A stretch of 64,000 nt of DNA from Cribrihabitans marinus (lineage in GTDB: Bacteria > Pseudomonadota > Alphaproteobacteria > Rhodobacterales > Rhodobacteraceae), in contig NZ_FNYD01000003.1 in assembly GCF_900109035.1 (NCBI RefSeq), forward strand, positions 404,709-468,708. Direction: 5' to 3'. The first letter of the stretch is position 1. Each line of letters starts with the position of its first letter. The position numbers and the translations under genes were made by a program. Shown here piece after piece: positions 1-11,412 of the stretch. The notes beneath the pieces are model-generated. The model was not told where the DNA came from, searched no databases, and worked only from the letters and a program-made list of their open reading frames with translations.

Positions 1-2
1 TT

Positions 3-383
3 TCAAGGGACTGGGTAACACCACTTCTTGCCGGCCTCGGCGTGACCTTTTCCGGTGCAGAATGGATCGGCGGAGTTCTCCTTGCAATCGCGGGCGGGAT
101 CATCGCGGCGCGGTTTGAGACCGGACTCGATACTCGACACGCACGTCAAGCTTTTTGGCTGACTGTGCTTGCTGCTTTCCTCGTTGCTCATGTCGCAGGC
201 TTAGTTTCCTACGCTTTTTGGCCGTCAGTTCCGCCGCAGATAGCGATGGTTGGAGCGGGCTTTGCGTCTCGCTTCGTGATCCGGTTTCTTCTGCGCGGAC
301 TTGAAAGGTTCGAAAGTCGCGGTGACGAAGCAGCCGACCGAATTTTTGACCGTGCTTTTCCTGGCGACGGTGACGAAAAGTAA
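3..383 (+). CDS. Holin-like phage membrane protein (5' end may lie outside window)
   Basis: A small hydrophobic protein. The reading frame is open to the window edge, so the true start may be upstream; the first start codon inside the window is GTG at 42, giving 113 residues. Three hydrophobic segments are visible (the stretch around TPLLAGLGV..GGVLLAIAGG, then FWLTVLAAFLVAHVAGLV, then IAMVGAGFASRFVIRF), followed by a charged tail ending GDGDEK. Its stop codon overlaps the start of a spanin-like lipoprotein by one base (TAATG), and an excisionase-like gene and integrase follow. Small multi-span proteins directly before spanins are usually holins, which open the inner membrane at the end of the lytic cycle. 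The holin role is inferred from size, topology and position, not from a recognised family. Confidence 0.6.
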   Translation, partial: SRDWVTPLLAGLGVTFSGAEWIGGVLLAIAGGIIAARFETGLDTRHARQAFWLTVLAAFLVAHVAGLVSYAFWPSVPPQIAMVGAGFASRFVIRFLLRGLERFESRGDEAADRIFDRAFPGDGDEK

Positions 384-808
384 TGCGCGCCTTTACCCTT
401 TTCTTGGCGCTTCTCTTGGCGTCCTGCGGCTCCATCACTGGGACAGCGGTCAAAACAGTCGCAGGTGCCGCCCTGGGCGTCGACGGCGGGCCATCCCTGT
501 CAGCGAATGTTCAAGCGGGCAAAAACAACGCGCGATCGACCGTCGGCAACTCAAGAAATACAGACATAAAAGTTGCGCCCGTTCTGCGTGAGAATGCGAT
601 TGAGAGTCTGAACCAGGATAACCGGACCTCGGCCGATGAGCGCACGGTAACGGCCGATCGCGTTGAGACTGTTTTCGTAACTCAAAACCAAGTGCCGGCG
701 TGGCTCCTGGCCGTAATGGGCGGCCTGGTAATCCTTTTCGGTGCTGTCGGCTGGCTCTCCCCACAGCCCGCATGGCTTCGACGCCGGCTGGACTACACAG
801 AACCCTGA
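383..808 (+). CDS. Unimolecular-spanin-like lysis lipoprotein
   Basis: A 141-residue protein with a lipoprotein signal peptide: hydrophobic run TLFLALLLASC with a lipobox LASC, so Cys15 would be the lipidated residue. The middle (about 25-100) is hydrophilic and rich in Asn, Thr and Asp. A single transmembrane segment (about residues 104-125, PAWLLAVMGGLVILFGAVGW) lies near the C terminus, with an arginine-rich tail. Outer-membrane lipid anchor plus inner-membrane C-terminal helix in one chain is the architecture of phage T1-type u-spanins, which fuse inner and outer membrane in the last step of lysis. The gene directly follows a holin-like gene, as expected of a lysis cassette. Function is inferred from topology and context; no endolysin gene is visible in the window. 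Confidence 0.65.
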   Translation: MRAFTLFLALLLASCGSITGTAVKTVAGAALGVDGGPSLSANVQAGKNNARSTVGNSRNTDIKVAPVLRENAIESLNQDNRTSADERTVTADRVETVFVTQNQVPAWLLAVMGGLVILFGAVGWLSPQPAWLRRRLDYTEP

Positions 809-834
809 ACTAAAAATTTCTGCGCTCAGACAAA

Positions 835-861
835 GAGATGCATCTCCTCAAAAATGAGGAG
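835..861 (+). promoter_or_regulatory. Palindrome and hairpin covering the ribosome binding site of the next gene
   Basis: GAGATGCATCTC (835-846) is a perfect 12-base palindrome. It runs into a second inverted repeat, CTCCTCA (844-850) and TGAGGAG (855-861), separated by AAAA. The right arm contains the GAGGAG ribosome binding site eight bases before the GTG start at 870. The palindrome could be a repressor site, and the hairpin could hide the ribosome binding site. Both roles are inferred. Confidence 0.5.
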
Positions 862-869
862 CTTATCAC

Positions 870-1181
870 GTGTCTTTCGAACCAAAACCTACTGAATTTT
901 CAGTCGCTTATCCAGCCATCATGACCGAACCCGAAGCCGCTAAATTTCTGCGCATTGGGCTGACCAAACTCCGAGAGTTGCGTCGTGCTGAGCTTGTTCC
1001 GCACAATCCGAAAAAGCCAATCCGCTACATCAGGGAGTCCCTACTGGACTGGATGAAAGAGCAAGAGGTGCCGGTTAAGAAGCCTGACCCAGCACCTCCG
1101 AAGTCGCAAGCGAAGCGCAGCACAAGCTATAAACCAAGCCACGACAAAGCGGCTCTGCGGGCAGGAATTCTTAAACGTTGA
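870..1181 (+). CDS. Excisionase-like helix-turn-helix DNA-binding protein
   Basis: A 103-residue protein starting with GTG, with GAGGAG eight bases upstream. Residues about 18-65 (TEPEAAKFLRIGLTKLRELRR...IRYIRESLLDWM) fit the short winged helix-turn-helix of the excisionase/HTH_17 (MerR-like) group: an 'EAAKFL' first helix, a recognition helix, a wing, and a terminal 'YIRESLLDWM' helix. The C-terminal third is lysine- and proline-rich and probably disordered, which suits a small DNA-bending protein. It sits directly before the integrase gene in the same direction, the usual place for a recombination directionality factor. It could equally be a small regulator of the element. Confidence 0.7.
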   Translation: MSFEPKPTEFSVAYPAIMTEPEAAKFLRIGLTKLRELRRAELVPHNPKKPIRYIRESLLDWMKEQEVPVKKPDPAPPKSQAKRSTSYKPSHDKAALRAGILKR

Positions 1182-1235
1182 CCTTGGCCACTGCATCTAT
1201 AGACGTGTGTGAAAGCCACGGAGACAGATGCACAC

Positions 1236-2495
1236 ATGAAAACGCTCGAACGGATCGGACAATTTACGGTCGCGCAGAACCGAAACACTTACCATCTGAG
1301 ATGGACAAATAAGAACACAGGAAAGCAAGAGTCAGAAAGCTTCGGGCGAGACCGCGCGCGCGCTGAGAGTGAGGCGTGGCGCCGGATGGCAGCCCTTGTT
1401 TCTCCGGATGATCTTATCGAGCGGCCAAACAATCCGACATTCGAAGAGCTCTGGCACTTCTATTGCCGTGAGAAGAAGCCGAACTTGTCTGAGGGTCGGG
1501 TCAAAAGACTGGATGAAGCCTACAAGTTATACTTCAAGCCTTCATTGGCAAAAGTCCCAGCAAGTGATCTACCTGACGCTATCCGCGCGATGCGTGATCG
1601 CATGCTCGGTGGTTGGACCGGCGACGGCCGAGACAATAGCCGCGGCGCAAGACACAAACCCCTTCACCCGAACACCGTTGAAGATGTCATCAATATCGCC
1701 AGAGCGACACTGAACTTTCTTCTCGAAGAAAGGATCATCGTCGGACCAAATCCAATCCCAACAATTCGTGTGGCGGGGCGGACCGCTGCGATTGATCGGG
1801 AGCCGAAAGGCCGTCATGTCAGCTTTGAGGAAATTGGCAAGCTGATCGACGCGTGTCACTTCCCACATCACTTGAACATGATGTTGCTTGAGTTGGGCTC
1901 CGCGACACGAAGCGGCGTATTCCCGGAGATGCTGACAGACCAAATTCTGTGGGATCTCGATGCAATTGATACGCTCCCAGTCGGTAAGAAACAGACTACG
2001 AAATACAGACCTGTCATTCCAGTGACGGGCCCGATGAGGTGGGCCGCTGCGCAAGCTGTCATGACGGCAGGTCCAGACAAACACCTCGTTCACTTCCGTA
2101 GCCAGGGCCTGACCGGTCGCAACGGCACGCAAATTATACATCGCATTGCGAAGCGGGCGCTTGTCGACCAGTCGACAAAAGTGAACTGGTATAGTATTCG
2201 ACATACCCTGATTGACTGGCTTGAGATGCGAGTGCCGCAGAAGAGCCTTTCGATGCTGGCCGGCCACATCTCTGCTTTCGACACTAAAGAACGGCGCCAA
2301 TTCCGTCAGAACGACGGAAGCAGGACAACGCTCATTTATCTCAAACAAAAACTCGTGCATCTCGATCCGATCCGGAAAGCCCTTGAAGAAGAGTGGTGGC
2401 CAGAGATACAGATGCACTGCAAATTAGACCTGCGACTCGGCGATCCGAAAGTGAATGACGAATGGTCCGAAGCGCGAAAAATGATCAAAAAGTAG
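1236..2495 (+). CDS. Tyrosine-type site-specific integrase
   Basis: A 419-residue phage-type integrase that would insert or excise the element to its left. I prefer ATG 1236 because GGAG lies 12 bases upstream; GTG 1209 in the same frame would add nine residues. The N-terminal part carries the arm- and core-binding region (FEELWHFYCREKK). The catalytic half shows a first arginine in LLELGSATRSGVFPEML, the second box WYSIRHT, LAGH further on, and the tyrosine nucleophile in TTLIYLK. The first histidine of the usual HxxR box is replaced by tyrosine (YSIR), a substitution that would not necessarily abolish activity. The integrase end of the element lies close to rsmB, and the attachment site should be in the 2496-2624 gap. 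The other end is outside the window. Confidence 0.9.
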   Translation: MKTLERIGQFTVAQNRNTYHLRWTNKNTGKQESESFGRDRARAESEAWRRMAALVSPDDLIERPNNPTFEELWHFYCREKKPNLSEGRVKRLDEAYKLYFKPSLAKVPASDLPDAIRAMRDRMLGGWTGDGRDNSRGARHKPLHPNTVEDVINIARATLNFLLEERIIVGPNPIPTIRVAGRTAAIDREPKGRHVSFEEIGKLIDACHFPHHLNMMLLELGSATRSGVFPEMLTDQILWDLDAIDTLPVGKKQTTKYRPVIPVTGPMRWAAAQAVMTAGPDKHLVHFRSQGLTGRNGTQIIHRIAKRALVDQSTKVNWYSIRHTLIDWLEMRVPQKSLSMLAGHISAFDTKERRQFRQNDGSRTTLIYLKQKLVHLDPIRKALEEEWWPEIQMHCKLDLRLGDPKVNDEWSEARKMIKK

Positions 2496-2511
2496 ATGCA
2501 GGGTAGATGCA
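2492..2511. repeat. Two direct copies of GTAGATGCA after the integrase stop
   Basis: GTAGATGCA occurs at 2492-2500 (overlapping the integrase stop codon) and again at 2503-2511. Short direct repeats 11 bases apart beside an integrase gene resemble arm-type integrase binding sites. This is only a positional argument, and no attachment core can be defined because the opposite end of the element is not in the window. Confidence 0.3.
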
Positions 2512-2624
2512 AATGTCCGGTAAGTATTTGAAAGTAATGGCGTGATATGTGTGTGCATGACGTGCAGATCACCCGCGAAAGCCCGAATTACGGGATCATG
2601 TGAGGCTGGCGTGAGGCGCGCGCG

Positions 2625-3809
2625 ATGACCCCGCAGGCGCGTGTGCAGGCGGCCATCGAGATCCTCGACCGGATCCTGGAGGGGCAACCTGCCGAGCAGG
2701 CCCTGACCGGCTGGGCACGCCGCGCGCGTTATGCCGGGTCGGGAGATCGGGCGGCGATCCGCGACCATGTGTTCGACGCGCTGCGGCGCAAGCGGTCGCT
2801 GGCCGCCCGGGGCGGCGCGGATACCGGGCGCGGGCTGATGCTGGGCGCGGTGCGCGACGCGGGACAGGATCCGGACCAGGTATTCACCGGTGCACGCCAC
2901 GCCCCACCTGCTCTGGCAGGCGACGAGCGCGGCGCCGGTCGCAGACCCAGCGAGGGCGCCGAGGCGCTGGACCTTCCCGACTGGCTTTGGCCCGAGTTCA
3001 GCCGCTCCCTCGGGGCCGACGCGGCGCGCGCGGGCGCGGCGCTGCAAGGTCGCGCGCCGGTGTTCCTGCGGGTGAACTCGGGGCGGACGGATCGCGCTAC
3101 GGTGATGGCGGCACTTGCCGAGGAGGGGATCGAAACCGCCCCGCATCAAACGGTGCCGACCGCGTTGCGCGTGCTGTCCGGCGCACGGCGCATCGCGCGC
3201 AGCACACCCTATGAGACGGGCCAGGTCGAGCTGCAGGACGCCTCCAGCCAGGCTGTGACACTGTCGATCCCGATCGAGCCGGGGATGCGGGTTCTGGATT
3301 ATTGCGCCGGGGGCGGCGGCAAGTCGCTGGCGCTGGCCGCGCGCGGTGCCCGCGTCTGGGCCCATGATGCCGATCCCGGGAGGATGGCCGACCTGCCGCA
3401 GCGTGCGCGGCATGCCGGTGTCGACATCGGGGTTCTGGCAGACGGCGTGCCGCCCGGCGCGGAGCCGTTCGACGTCGTGCTGATCGACGTGCCCTGTTCG
3501 GGCAGCGGTGCCTGGCGCCGGTCGCCGGCCGGGAAATGGTCGCTGACCGCCGAACAGCTGGCAGGCCTGCAACGCATCCAGGCCGGACTCCTGCGCGATA
3601 CCAGCCGGCTCGTCGCCGGGAATGGCTGCCTGGCCTATGCCACCTGCTCTGTGCTCAGGGGTGAGAATTCCGAGCAGATAGAAACGTTTATGGCGGATAG
3701 TTCAGGCTGGAAGATGCAGTTCACCCGGCAGTGGCCGGTGGATGAGGATGGAGACGGTTTCTTTGCGGCGCACTTGACGCGAAAGCAGATTGCAAACAAC
3801 CATAGGTAG
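2625..3809 (+). CDS. rsmB: RsmB-type 16S rRNA cytosine-C5 methyltransferase
   Basis: A 394-residue RsmB/NOP2/Sun-family protein that uses S-adenosylmethionine to make 5-methylcytosine in 16S rRNA. The N-terminal part (1-80) is the NusB-like RNA-binding region. The methyltransferase domain has the SAM-binding loop LDYCAGGGGKSLALAA, the motif DVPCSGSGAWRRSP and the second cysteine motif YATCSVLRGEN; these two cysteines act as nucleophile and release residue in the family. It is the first chromosomal gene to the right of the integrated element and lies in the same direction as cckA. The C-terminal HNHR end is a little atypical but the length fits the family. Confidence 0.9.
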   Translation: MTPQARVQAAIEILDRILEGQPAEQALTGWARRARYAGSGDRAAIRDHVFDALRRKRSLAARGGADTGRGLMLGAVRDAGQDPDQVFTGARHAPPALAGDERGAGRRPSEGAEALDLPDWLWPEFSRSLGADAARAGAALQGRAPVFLRVNSGRTDRATVMAALAEEGIETAPHQTVPTALRVLSGARRIARSTPYETGQVELQDASSQAVTLSIPIEPGMRVLDYCAGGGGKSLALAARGARVWAHDADPGRMADLPQRARHAGVDIGVLADGVPPGAEPFDVVLIDVPCSGSGAWRRSPAGKWSLTAEQLAGLQRIQAGLLRDTSRLVAGNGCLAYATCSVLRGENSEQIETFMADSSGWKMQFTRQWPVDEDGDGFFAAHLTRKQIANNHR

Positions 3810-3821
3810 AGTTGTCGCGCA

Positions 3822-3837
3822 TTAAGCCGGGCTTAAC
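3822..3837 (+). promoter_or_regulatory. Full CtrA binding box upstream of cckA
   Basis: TTAAGCCGGGCTTAAC matches the alphaproteobacterial CtrA consensus TTAA-N7-TTAAC at every defined base. The first 15 bases are also a perfect palindrome. It lies 52 bases before the cckA start and 13 bases after the rsmB stop, a normal promoter position. CtrA is the response regulator at the end of the CckA-ChpT phosphorelay, so the site predicts feedback of CtrA on its own kinase. The match is direct; occupancy is inferred. Confidence 0.75.
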
Positions 3838-3888
3838 CCCTGGTGCGCGAAATGGTCTGCAAACGCGTTTCTGGAGCAGTGTGCGCCC

Positions 3889-6195
3889 GTGTCAAGCCTG
3901 TCGGAACCGACCCTTCCCGTTGCAGCCGGCCCGCCGGCCATGCGTCTGCGCAGTCTCGCCCTGCTCGCCGTGGCGGCGGGCCTTCTGTCCAGCGCGGGGT
4001 TCGCACCCGTGGACCCGATGCTGCGGAACCTGTTCCTTGCGGCCGGTGGGGCGATGCTGCTGGTGCTGGCCGTGCACACAGCCACGGGGTGGCGGATGCG
4101 CGGTGCCGCGGAACTGGCGCAGGAGATGCTGGCGGGGTTTATCGAAAAGGATGCCGCCCCCAGTTTCGTGACCGATCCCGACGGGCGGATCACGGCCCGC
4201 AATTCGGCCGCCTCGGTCCGGTTCAGCGCCGCGGGCGACGGGACGCTGGCCGCCGCGCTGCGGTCGGTCCTGGCCAGCCCGTCGTCGGTGCTCTACCGCC
4301 TGCAGTGCCGTGCCAGGATCGACGGCAACGCCCGCGAGGACGTTGTGACCGCGCGGGGCCATGTGCGGCTGGCGGTGCATGTGCTCAGGGGCGGCGCATT
4401 CCTGTGGCGTTTCGAGGACATCCTGGAGCGCGGCCCGGGCGGCCGGACCCATTGCGCGGTGCCCCTGCCGATGCTGACGGTTGGGCGGTCGGGCGCGATC
4501 CTGTTCATGAACGACGCCGCCCGCCGCCTGGTGGGGGATCGTGCCCTGACCCTGGACCGGCTGTTTCTGGAGGCAGCGCCCGTTTCGGGCCGGATCCACA
4601 CGCTGACCACGGCGAAGGGACCCGTCGACGTGCTGGTTCGCGAGGTCGCCGGTCCGGCCGCCCGGCGCGAGATGTTCCTGATCCCGGTCGAGGATATTCG
4701 CGGTGCCGGGGCCGGCAACGATTTCGACAGCCTTCCGGTGCCGATGATGCGCCTGAGCGACGCCGGCGAGATCCGCGAGATCAACCGCCTGGCCGTGAAA
4801 CTCGTCGGTGCCGACGTTCAGGCCGGAGGGAGTTTGCCGGACATCATGCAGGGGCTCGGGCGCCCGATCTCGGACTGGCTGCGCGAAACGGTCGAGGGCA
4901 GCGCCAAGCAGCGCTCGGAATTCCTTCGGCTGGCACGGCGCGACAAGGAAGTGTTCGTGCAGGTCACCCTGACCCGCGTGGCCGAGGACGGGGCCGGCGG
5001 GCTGGTGGCCGTTCTCAACGATGCCACCGAACTCAAGACGCTGGAGGCCCAGTTCGTCCAGAGCCAGAAGATGCAGGCCATCGGCCAGCTTGCTGGCGGG
5101 GTCGCGCATGACTTCAACAACTTGCTGACGGCGATTTCGGGCCATTGCGATCTGCTGCTGCTGCGCCATGACCAGGGCGATCCGGATTATGGCGATCTGG
5201 TCCAGATCCACCAGAACGCCAACCGCGCCGCGGCCCTGGTCAGCCAGTTGCTGGCCTTTTCCCGCAAGCAGACGCTGCGCCCGGAACTGCTCGACCTGCG
5301 GGACACGTTGTCGGACCTCACGCATCTTCTCAACCGGCTGGTGGGCGAGAAGGTGACGCTGACGCTCAGCCACGACCCTGTGCTCAAGCCGGTTCGCGCC
5401 GACAAGCGGCAGCTGGAGCAGGTTCTGATGAATTTGGTGGTGAACGCCCGGGATGCGATGCCGCAGGGCGGCGAGATCCGGATCGAGACCGGGGTCGTCA
5501 CGCTGGACTGCCCGCTGGAACGCGACCGGGCCATCGTGCCGCCGGGAGACTACGTGACCGTCAAGGTGTCGGACAAGGGGGTGGGAATCGCCCCCGACGC
5601 GCTGCAGAAGGTCTTTGAGCCGTTCTATACGACCAAGCGGACCGGCGAGGGAACCGGGCTGGGCCTGTCGACGGTCTATGGCATCGTCAAGCAGACGGGC
5701 GGTTACATCTTCGTCGACAGCGTGGTGGGCGAGGGCTCGGACTTCGTTCTCTTTTTCCCGGCTGACAAGCTGGTCGAGGTCGAACCCGCGATCGAACCCG
5801 CCCCGGAGCCGACATCGACGCCGCGGCAAGGGGATGGCGTGGTGCTGCTGGTCGAGGACGAGGCCCCGGTCCGCGCCTTTGCGTCCCGGGCCCTTCGGTT
5901 GCGCGGCTATACCGTGCTGGAGGCGGATTCGGCCGAAGAAGCGTTGCGGACGCTGGAGGATTCCGAGCTGAGCGTGGATGTGTTCGTCACCGACGTCGTG
6001 ATGCCGGGGCTGGACGGGCCGACCTGGGTTCGTCAGGCCATGCAGGACCGGCCGGACGTGCGTGTGGTCTTCGTCTCGGGATATGCCGAAGGCGCCTTTG
6101 GCGAGGCGGAGCTGAGCCTGCCCAACTCCGTCTTCCTGCCCAAGCCGTTTTCGCTGAACCAGCTGACCGAGACCGTTCATCGCCAGATGCACTGA
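3889..6195 (+). CDS. cckA: Hybrid sensor histidine kinase CckA
   Basis: A 768-residue membrane-bound hybrid kinase, the top of the CckA-ChpT-CtrA phosphorelay that controls cell cycle, motility and gene-transfer-agent genes in alphaproteobacteria. Two transmembrane helices lie in residues about 17-70, followed by PAS-like sensor regions. The phosphoacceptor box GGVAHDFNNLL has His407; the ATPase domain shows VMNLVVNARDAM, DKGVGIAP and a GTGLGLSTVYGIV box. The C-terminal receiver domain has Asp702 in VTDVVMPGLDG and the terminal lysine in PKPFS. A GTG start is used with a weak GGAG upstream. The order cckA, then recA and alaS is typical of the class and supports the assignment. A full CtrA box lies just upstream, so the gene may be under feedback control. 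Confidence 0.93.
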   Translation: MSSLSEPTLPVAAGPPAMRLRSLALLAVAAGLLSSAGFAPVDPMLRNLFLAAGGAMLLVLAVHTATGWRMRGAAELAQEMLAGFIEKDAAPSFVTDPDGRITARNSAASVRFSAAGDGTLAAALRSVLASPSSVLYRLQCRARIDGNAREDVVTARGHVRLAVHVLRGGAFLWRFEDILERGPGGRTHCAVPLPMLTVGRSGAILFMNDAARRLVGDRALTLDRLFLEAAPVSGRIHTLTTAKGPVDVLVREVAGPAARREMFLIPVEDIRGAGAGNDFDSLPVPMMRLSDAGEIREINRLAVKLVGADVQAGGSLPDIMQGLGRPISDWLRETVEGSAKQRSEFLRLARRDKEVFVQVTLTRVAEDGAGGLVAVLNDATELKTLEAQFVQSQKMQAIGQLAGGVAHDFNNLLTAISGHCDLLLLRHDQGDPDYGDLVQIHQNANRAAALVSQLLAFSRKQTLRPELLDLRDTLSDLTHLLNRLVGEKVTLTLSHDPVLKPVRADKRQLEQVLMNLVVNARDAMPQGGEIRIETGVVTLDCPLERDRAIVPPGDYVTVKVSDKGVGIAPDALQKVFEPFYTTKRTGEGTGLGLSTVYGIVKQTGGYIFVDSVVGEGSDFVLFFPADKLVEVEPAIEPAPEPTSTPRQGDGVVLLVEDEAPVRAFASRALRLRGYTVLEADSAEEALRTLEDSELSVDVFVTDVVMPGLDGPTWVRQAMQDRPDVRVVFVSGYAEGAFGEAELSLPNSVFLPKPFSLNQLTETVHRQMH

Positions 6196-6225
6196 GCGCC
6201 AGATGGGGAGGATTGCTTCGGCGTG

Positions 6226-6819
6226 TCAGCCGGCGCTCTCGTAGACGTCGAACTCGGCCCGGCAGACCTGCCTGAGCCGGACCTCGACTTCCGGCGAGAT
6301 GGTCAGGGCCATCGCCGGCGACTCGTTCTCGCGCCGCATGTTGACTTTGGTCTGCAACCGGTCCTCGAGAAACGCGGTCATCCGGTCCAGCCGGTCATAG
6401 CGGAACAGGTGCTCCAGGCGCGTGCCGTTGGGGCGGGGTTCGACGAATTTCGCCTGGCTGCCGACATTGGCGAAAGACGGTCTCTTGTCCTGCATGTAGG
6501 CTTCGAGAAACCCGTCGAAGTCGACATGGTGCGTCCCGTTGCGGTGGCCCTTCATCTCGGGGCGCCGGCGATAGCGATACCAGCTGCCCAGCCAGTCCAG
6601 AGGCTCGCGCACCACGGCTATGGTCTCCATCTGCGCATCGAGCACCTTCTCGAACATCGGCCGCATGAACCGGTTGTAGCGGAACAGCGGCATGTGCTTG
6701 AGTTCGGGCGGGGCCGACACCACCATGTCGGCGCGGTCGCGCAAAGCCGATTCGAAAGCGGTGGACCCGGTCTTGGGCACCGAGAGGAAAACCAGCCTTT
6801 CCCGAAAAAACACAAGCAT
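6226..6819 (-). CDS. Sulfotransferase-family protein
   Basis: A 197-residue protein starting at ATG 6819 (MLVFFRERLVFLSVPKTGSTA), with a GGGGGCGG stretch upstream; in-frame ATG 6840 and a further upstream start at 6870 are possible but add residues unlike the family. The N-terminal VPKTGSTAFESAL is the 5'-phosphosulfate-binding loop of sulfotransferases that use PAPS, and AVVREPLDWLGSWYRYR fits the 3'-phosphate-binding region (REP..W..S.Y). The rest is small and basic. The acceptor cannot be predicted; related small proteins in this order probably modify carbohydrates or lipids. It is convergent with cckA (30-base gap) and divergent from recA. Confidence 0.75.
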   Translation of the reverse strand: MLVFFRERLVFLSVPKTGSTAFESALRDRADMVVSAPPELKHMPLFRYNRFMRPMFEKVLDAQMETIAVVREPLDWLGSWYRYRRRPEMKGHRNGTHHVDFDGFLEAYMQDKRPSFANVGSQAKFVEPRPNGTRLEHLFRYDRLDRMTAFLEDRLQTKVNMRRENESPAMALTISPEVEVRLRQVCRAEFDVYESAG

Positions 6820-6914
6820 CGCGCCACCGCCCCCGACCATTCCGGTGACAAGACACCTGCCGTAAACCACTCCTTAACTCAATTGCCAAAAACTGACCGA
6901 AGCGAAGAAATTCA

Positions 6915-6958
6915 TTGAAATGTTCTCTTTTTGTATCCATAAGGAACAAGAGGCGAAC
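6915..6958 (+). promoter_or_regulatory. recA promoter with LexA (SOS) box
   Basis: TTGAAA (6915-6920), a 17-base gap and CATAAG (6938-6943) form a plausible sigma-70-type promoter. Immediately downstream, GAACAAGAGGCGAAC (6944-6958) is a perfect GAAC-N7-GAAC, the complement of the alphaproteobacterial LexA box GTTC-N7-GTTC. GTTC-N7-GTAT at 6922-6936 is a degenerate half-match. LexA bound at 6944-6958 would cover the start of transcription, so recA should be SOS-induced. Confidence 0.8.
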
Positions 6959-7012
6959 AAAGCAGCGATTGCCGCCCGCAACGGCGTGTGACAAAAGGAA
7001 AGCGACAGGACA

Positions 7013-8080
<1,068 letters not shown>

Positions 8081-8282
8081 GCCGCAAGCCCGACAGCGAC
8101 GCAGACGGGAGCTGCAGAAATCCCCCGGCAACCGCCTGGCCGCCGGGAATATCCGGGACAGGGCGGCGCTGCGGCGTCGCCTTGTTTCGTTTCGGGCCGG
8201 CCGGTGCGGATGTGCTGTGGACAGTGGCCGGGTGCGCAGCTAAACCGGCCTCGTCCCACGAAAAAGCGCGCCGAGAGAGCCG

Positions 8283-10949
<2,667 letters not shown>

Positions 10950-10952
10950 ATC

Positions 10953-11240
10953 ATGGGAGCACTCTGGATCGCGCATGTCACAGTGACGGACGCCGATGCA
11001 TACGGAAAATACGCGGAACTCGCGGGACCAGCGATCGCCAAGCACGGCGGCACGTTCATCGCCCGCGGCGGTCGGTTCGTGCAGCTCGAGGGCAAGGAGC
11101 GTCCGCGCAACGTCGTGGCGCGCTTTCCCTCGGTCGAGGCGGCGGTCGCCTGCTACAACTCGCCCGAGTACCAGGCGGCGCTGGACCACGCACGCGGCGC
11201 GTCCGAGCGCGAGTTGATGGTGGTCGAAACCTCGGAGTGA
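10953..11240 (+). CDS. DUF1330-family protein
   Basis: A 95-residue protein of the DUF1330 group, small dimeric ferredoxin-like alpha/beta-barrel proteins. Recognisable features are the opening LWIAHVTVTDADAYGKYAELAGPAIAKHGGTFIARGG, the middle VVARFPSVEAAVACYNSPEYQAAL, and the ending R..SERELMVVE. It starts three bases after the alaS stop and is almost certainly cotranscribed with it. The biochemical role of the family is not established, so this entry gives fold and family only. Confidence 0.85.
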   Translation: MGALWIAHVTVTDADAYGKYAELAGPAIAKHGGTFIARGGRFVQLEGKERPRNVVARFPSVEAAVACYNSPEYQAALDHARGASERELMVVETSE

Positions 11241-11412
11241 GATTGCCGCGCACGGCAAGCCCGCTGCTCAATTCGGACCAAAACGCCCCAATTTCAGGCG
11301 TATTTCCGCCGTAATGATCGGCACACTGGGATCAGTTCGCCGGAATCGGTTGCATTGTCGCGGGACAACAATCAATCCGGGCGAGACATGAAACCCCGAA
11401 CCGGAGGCTGCC

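Noticed and set aside
1..2500. A gene transfer agent cluster
   Set aside because: An integrase and excisionase-like protein are present; gene transfer agents of this order lack an integrase and have a different lysis layout.
3892..6192. A 766-codon minus-strand frame opposite cckA
   Set aside because: Its length comes from codon bias in cckA; no family signature and histidine/glutamine/arginine-rich composition.
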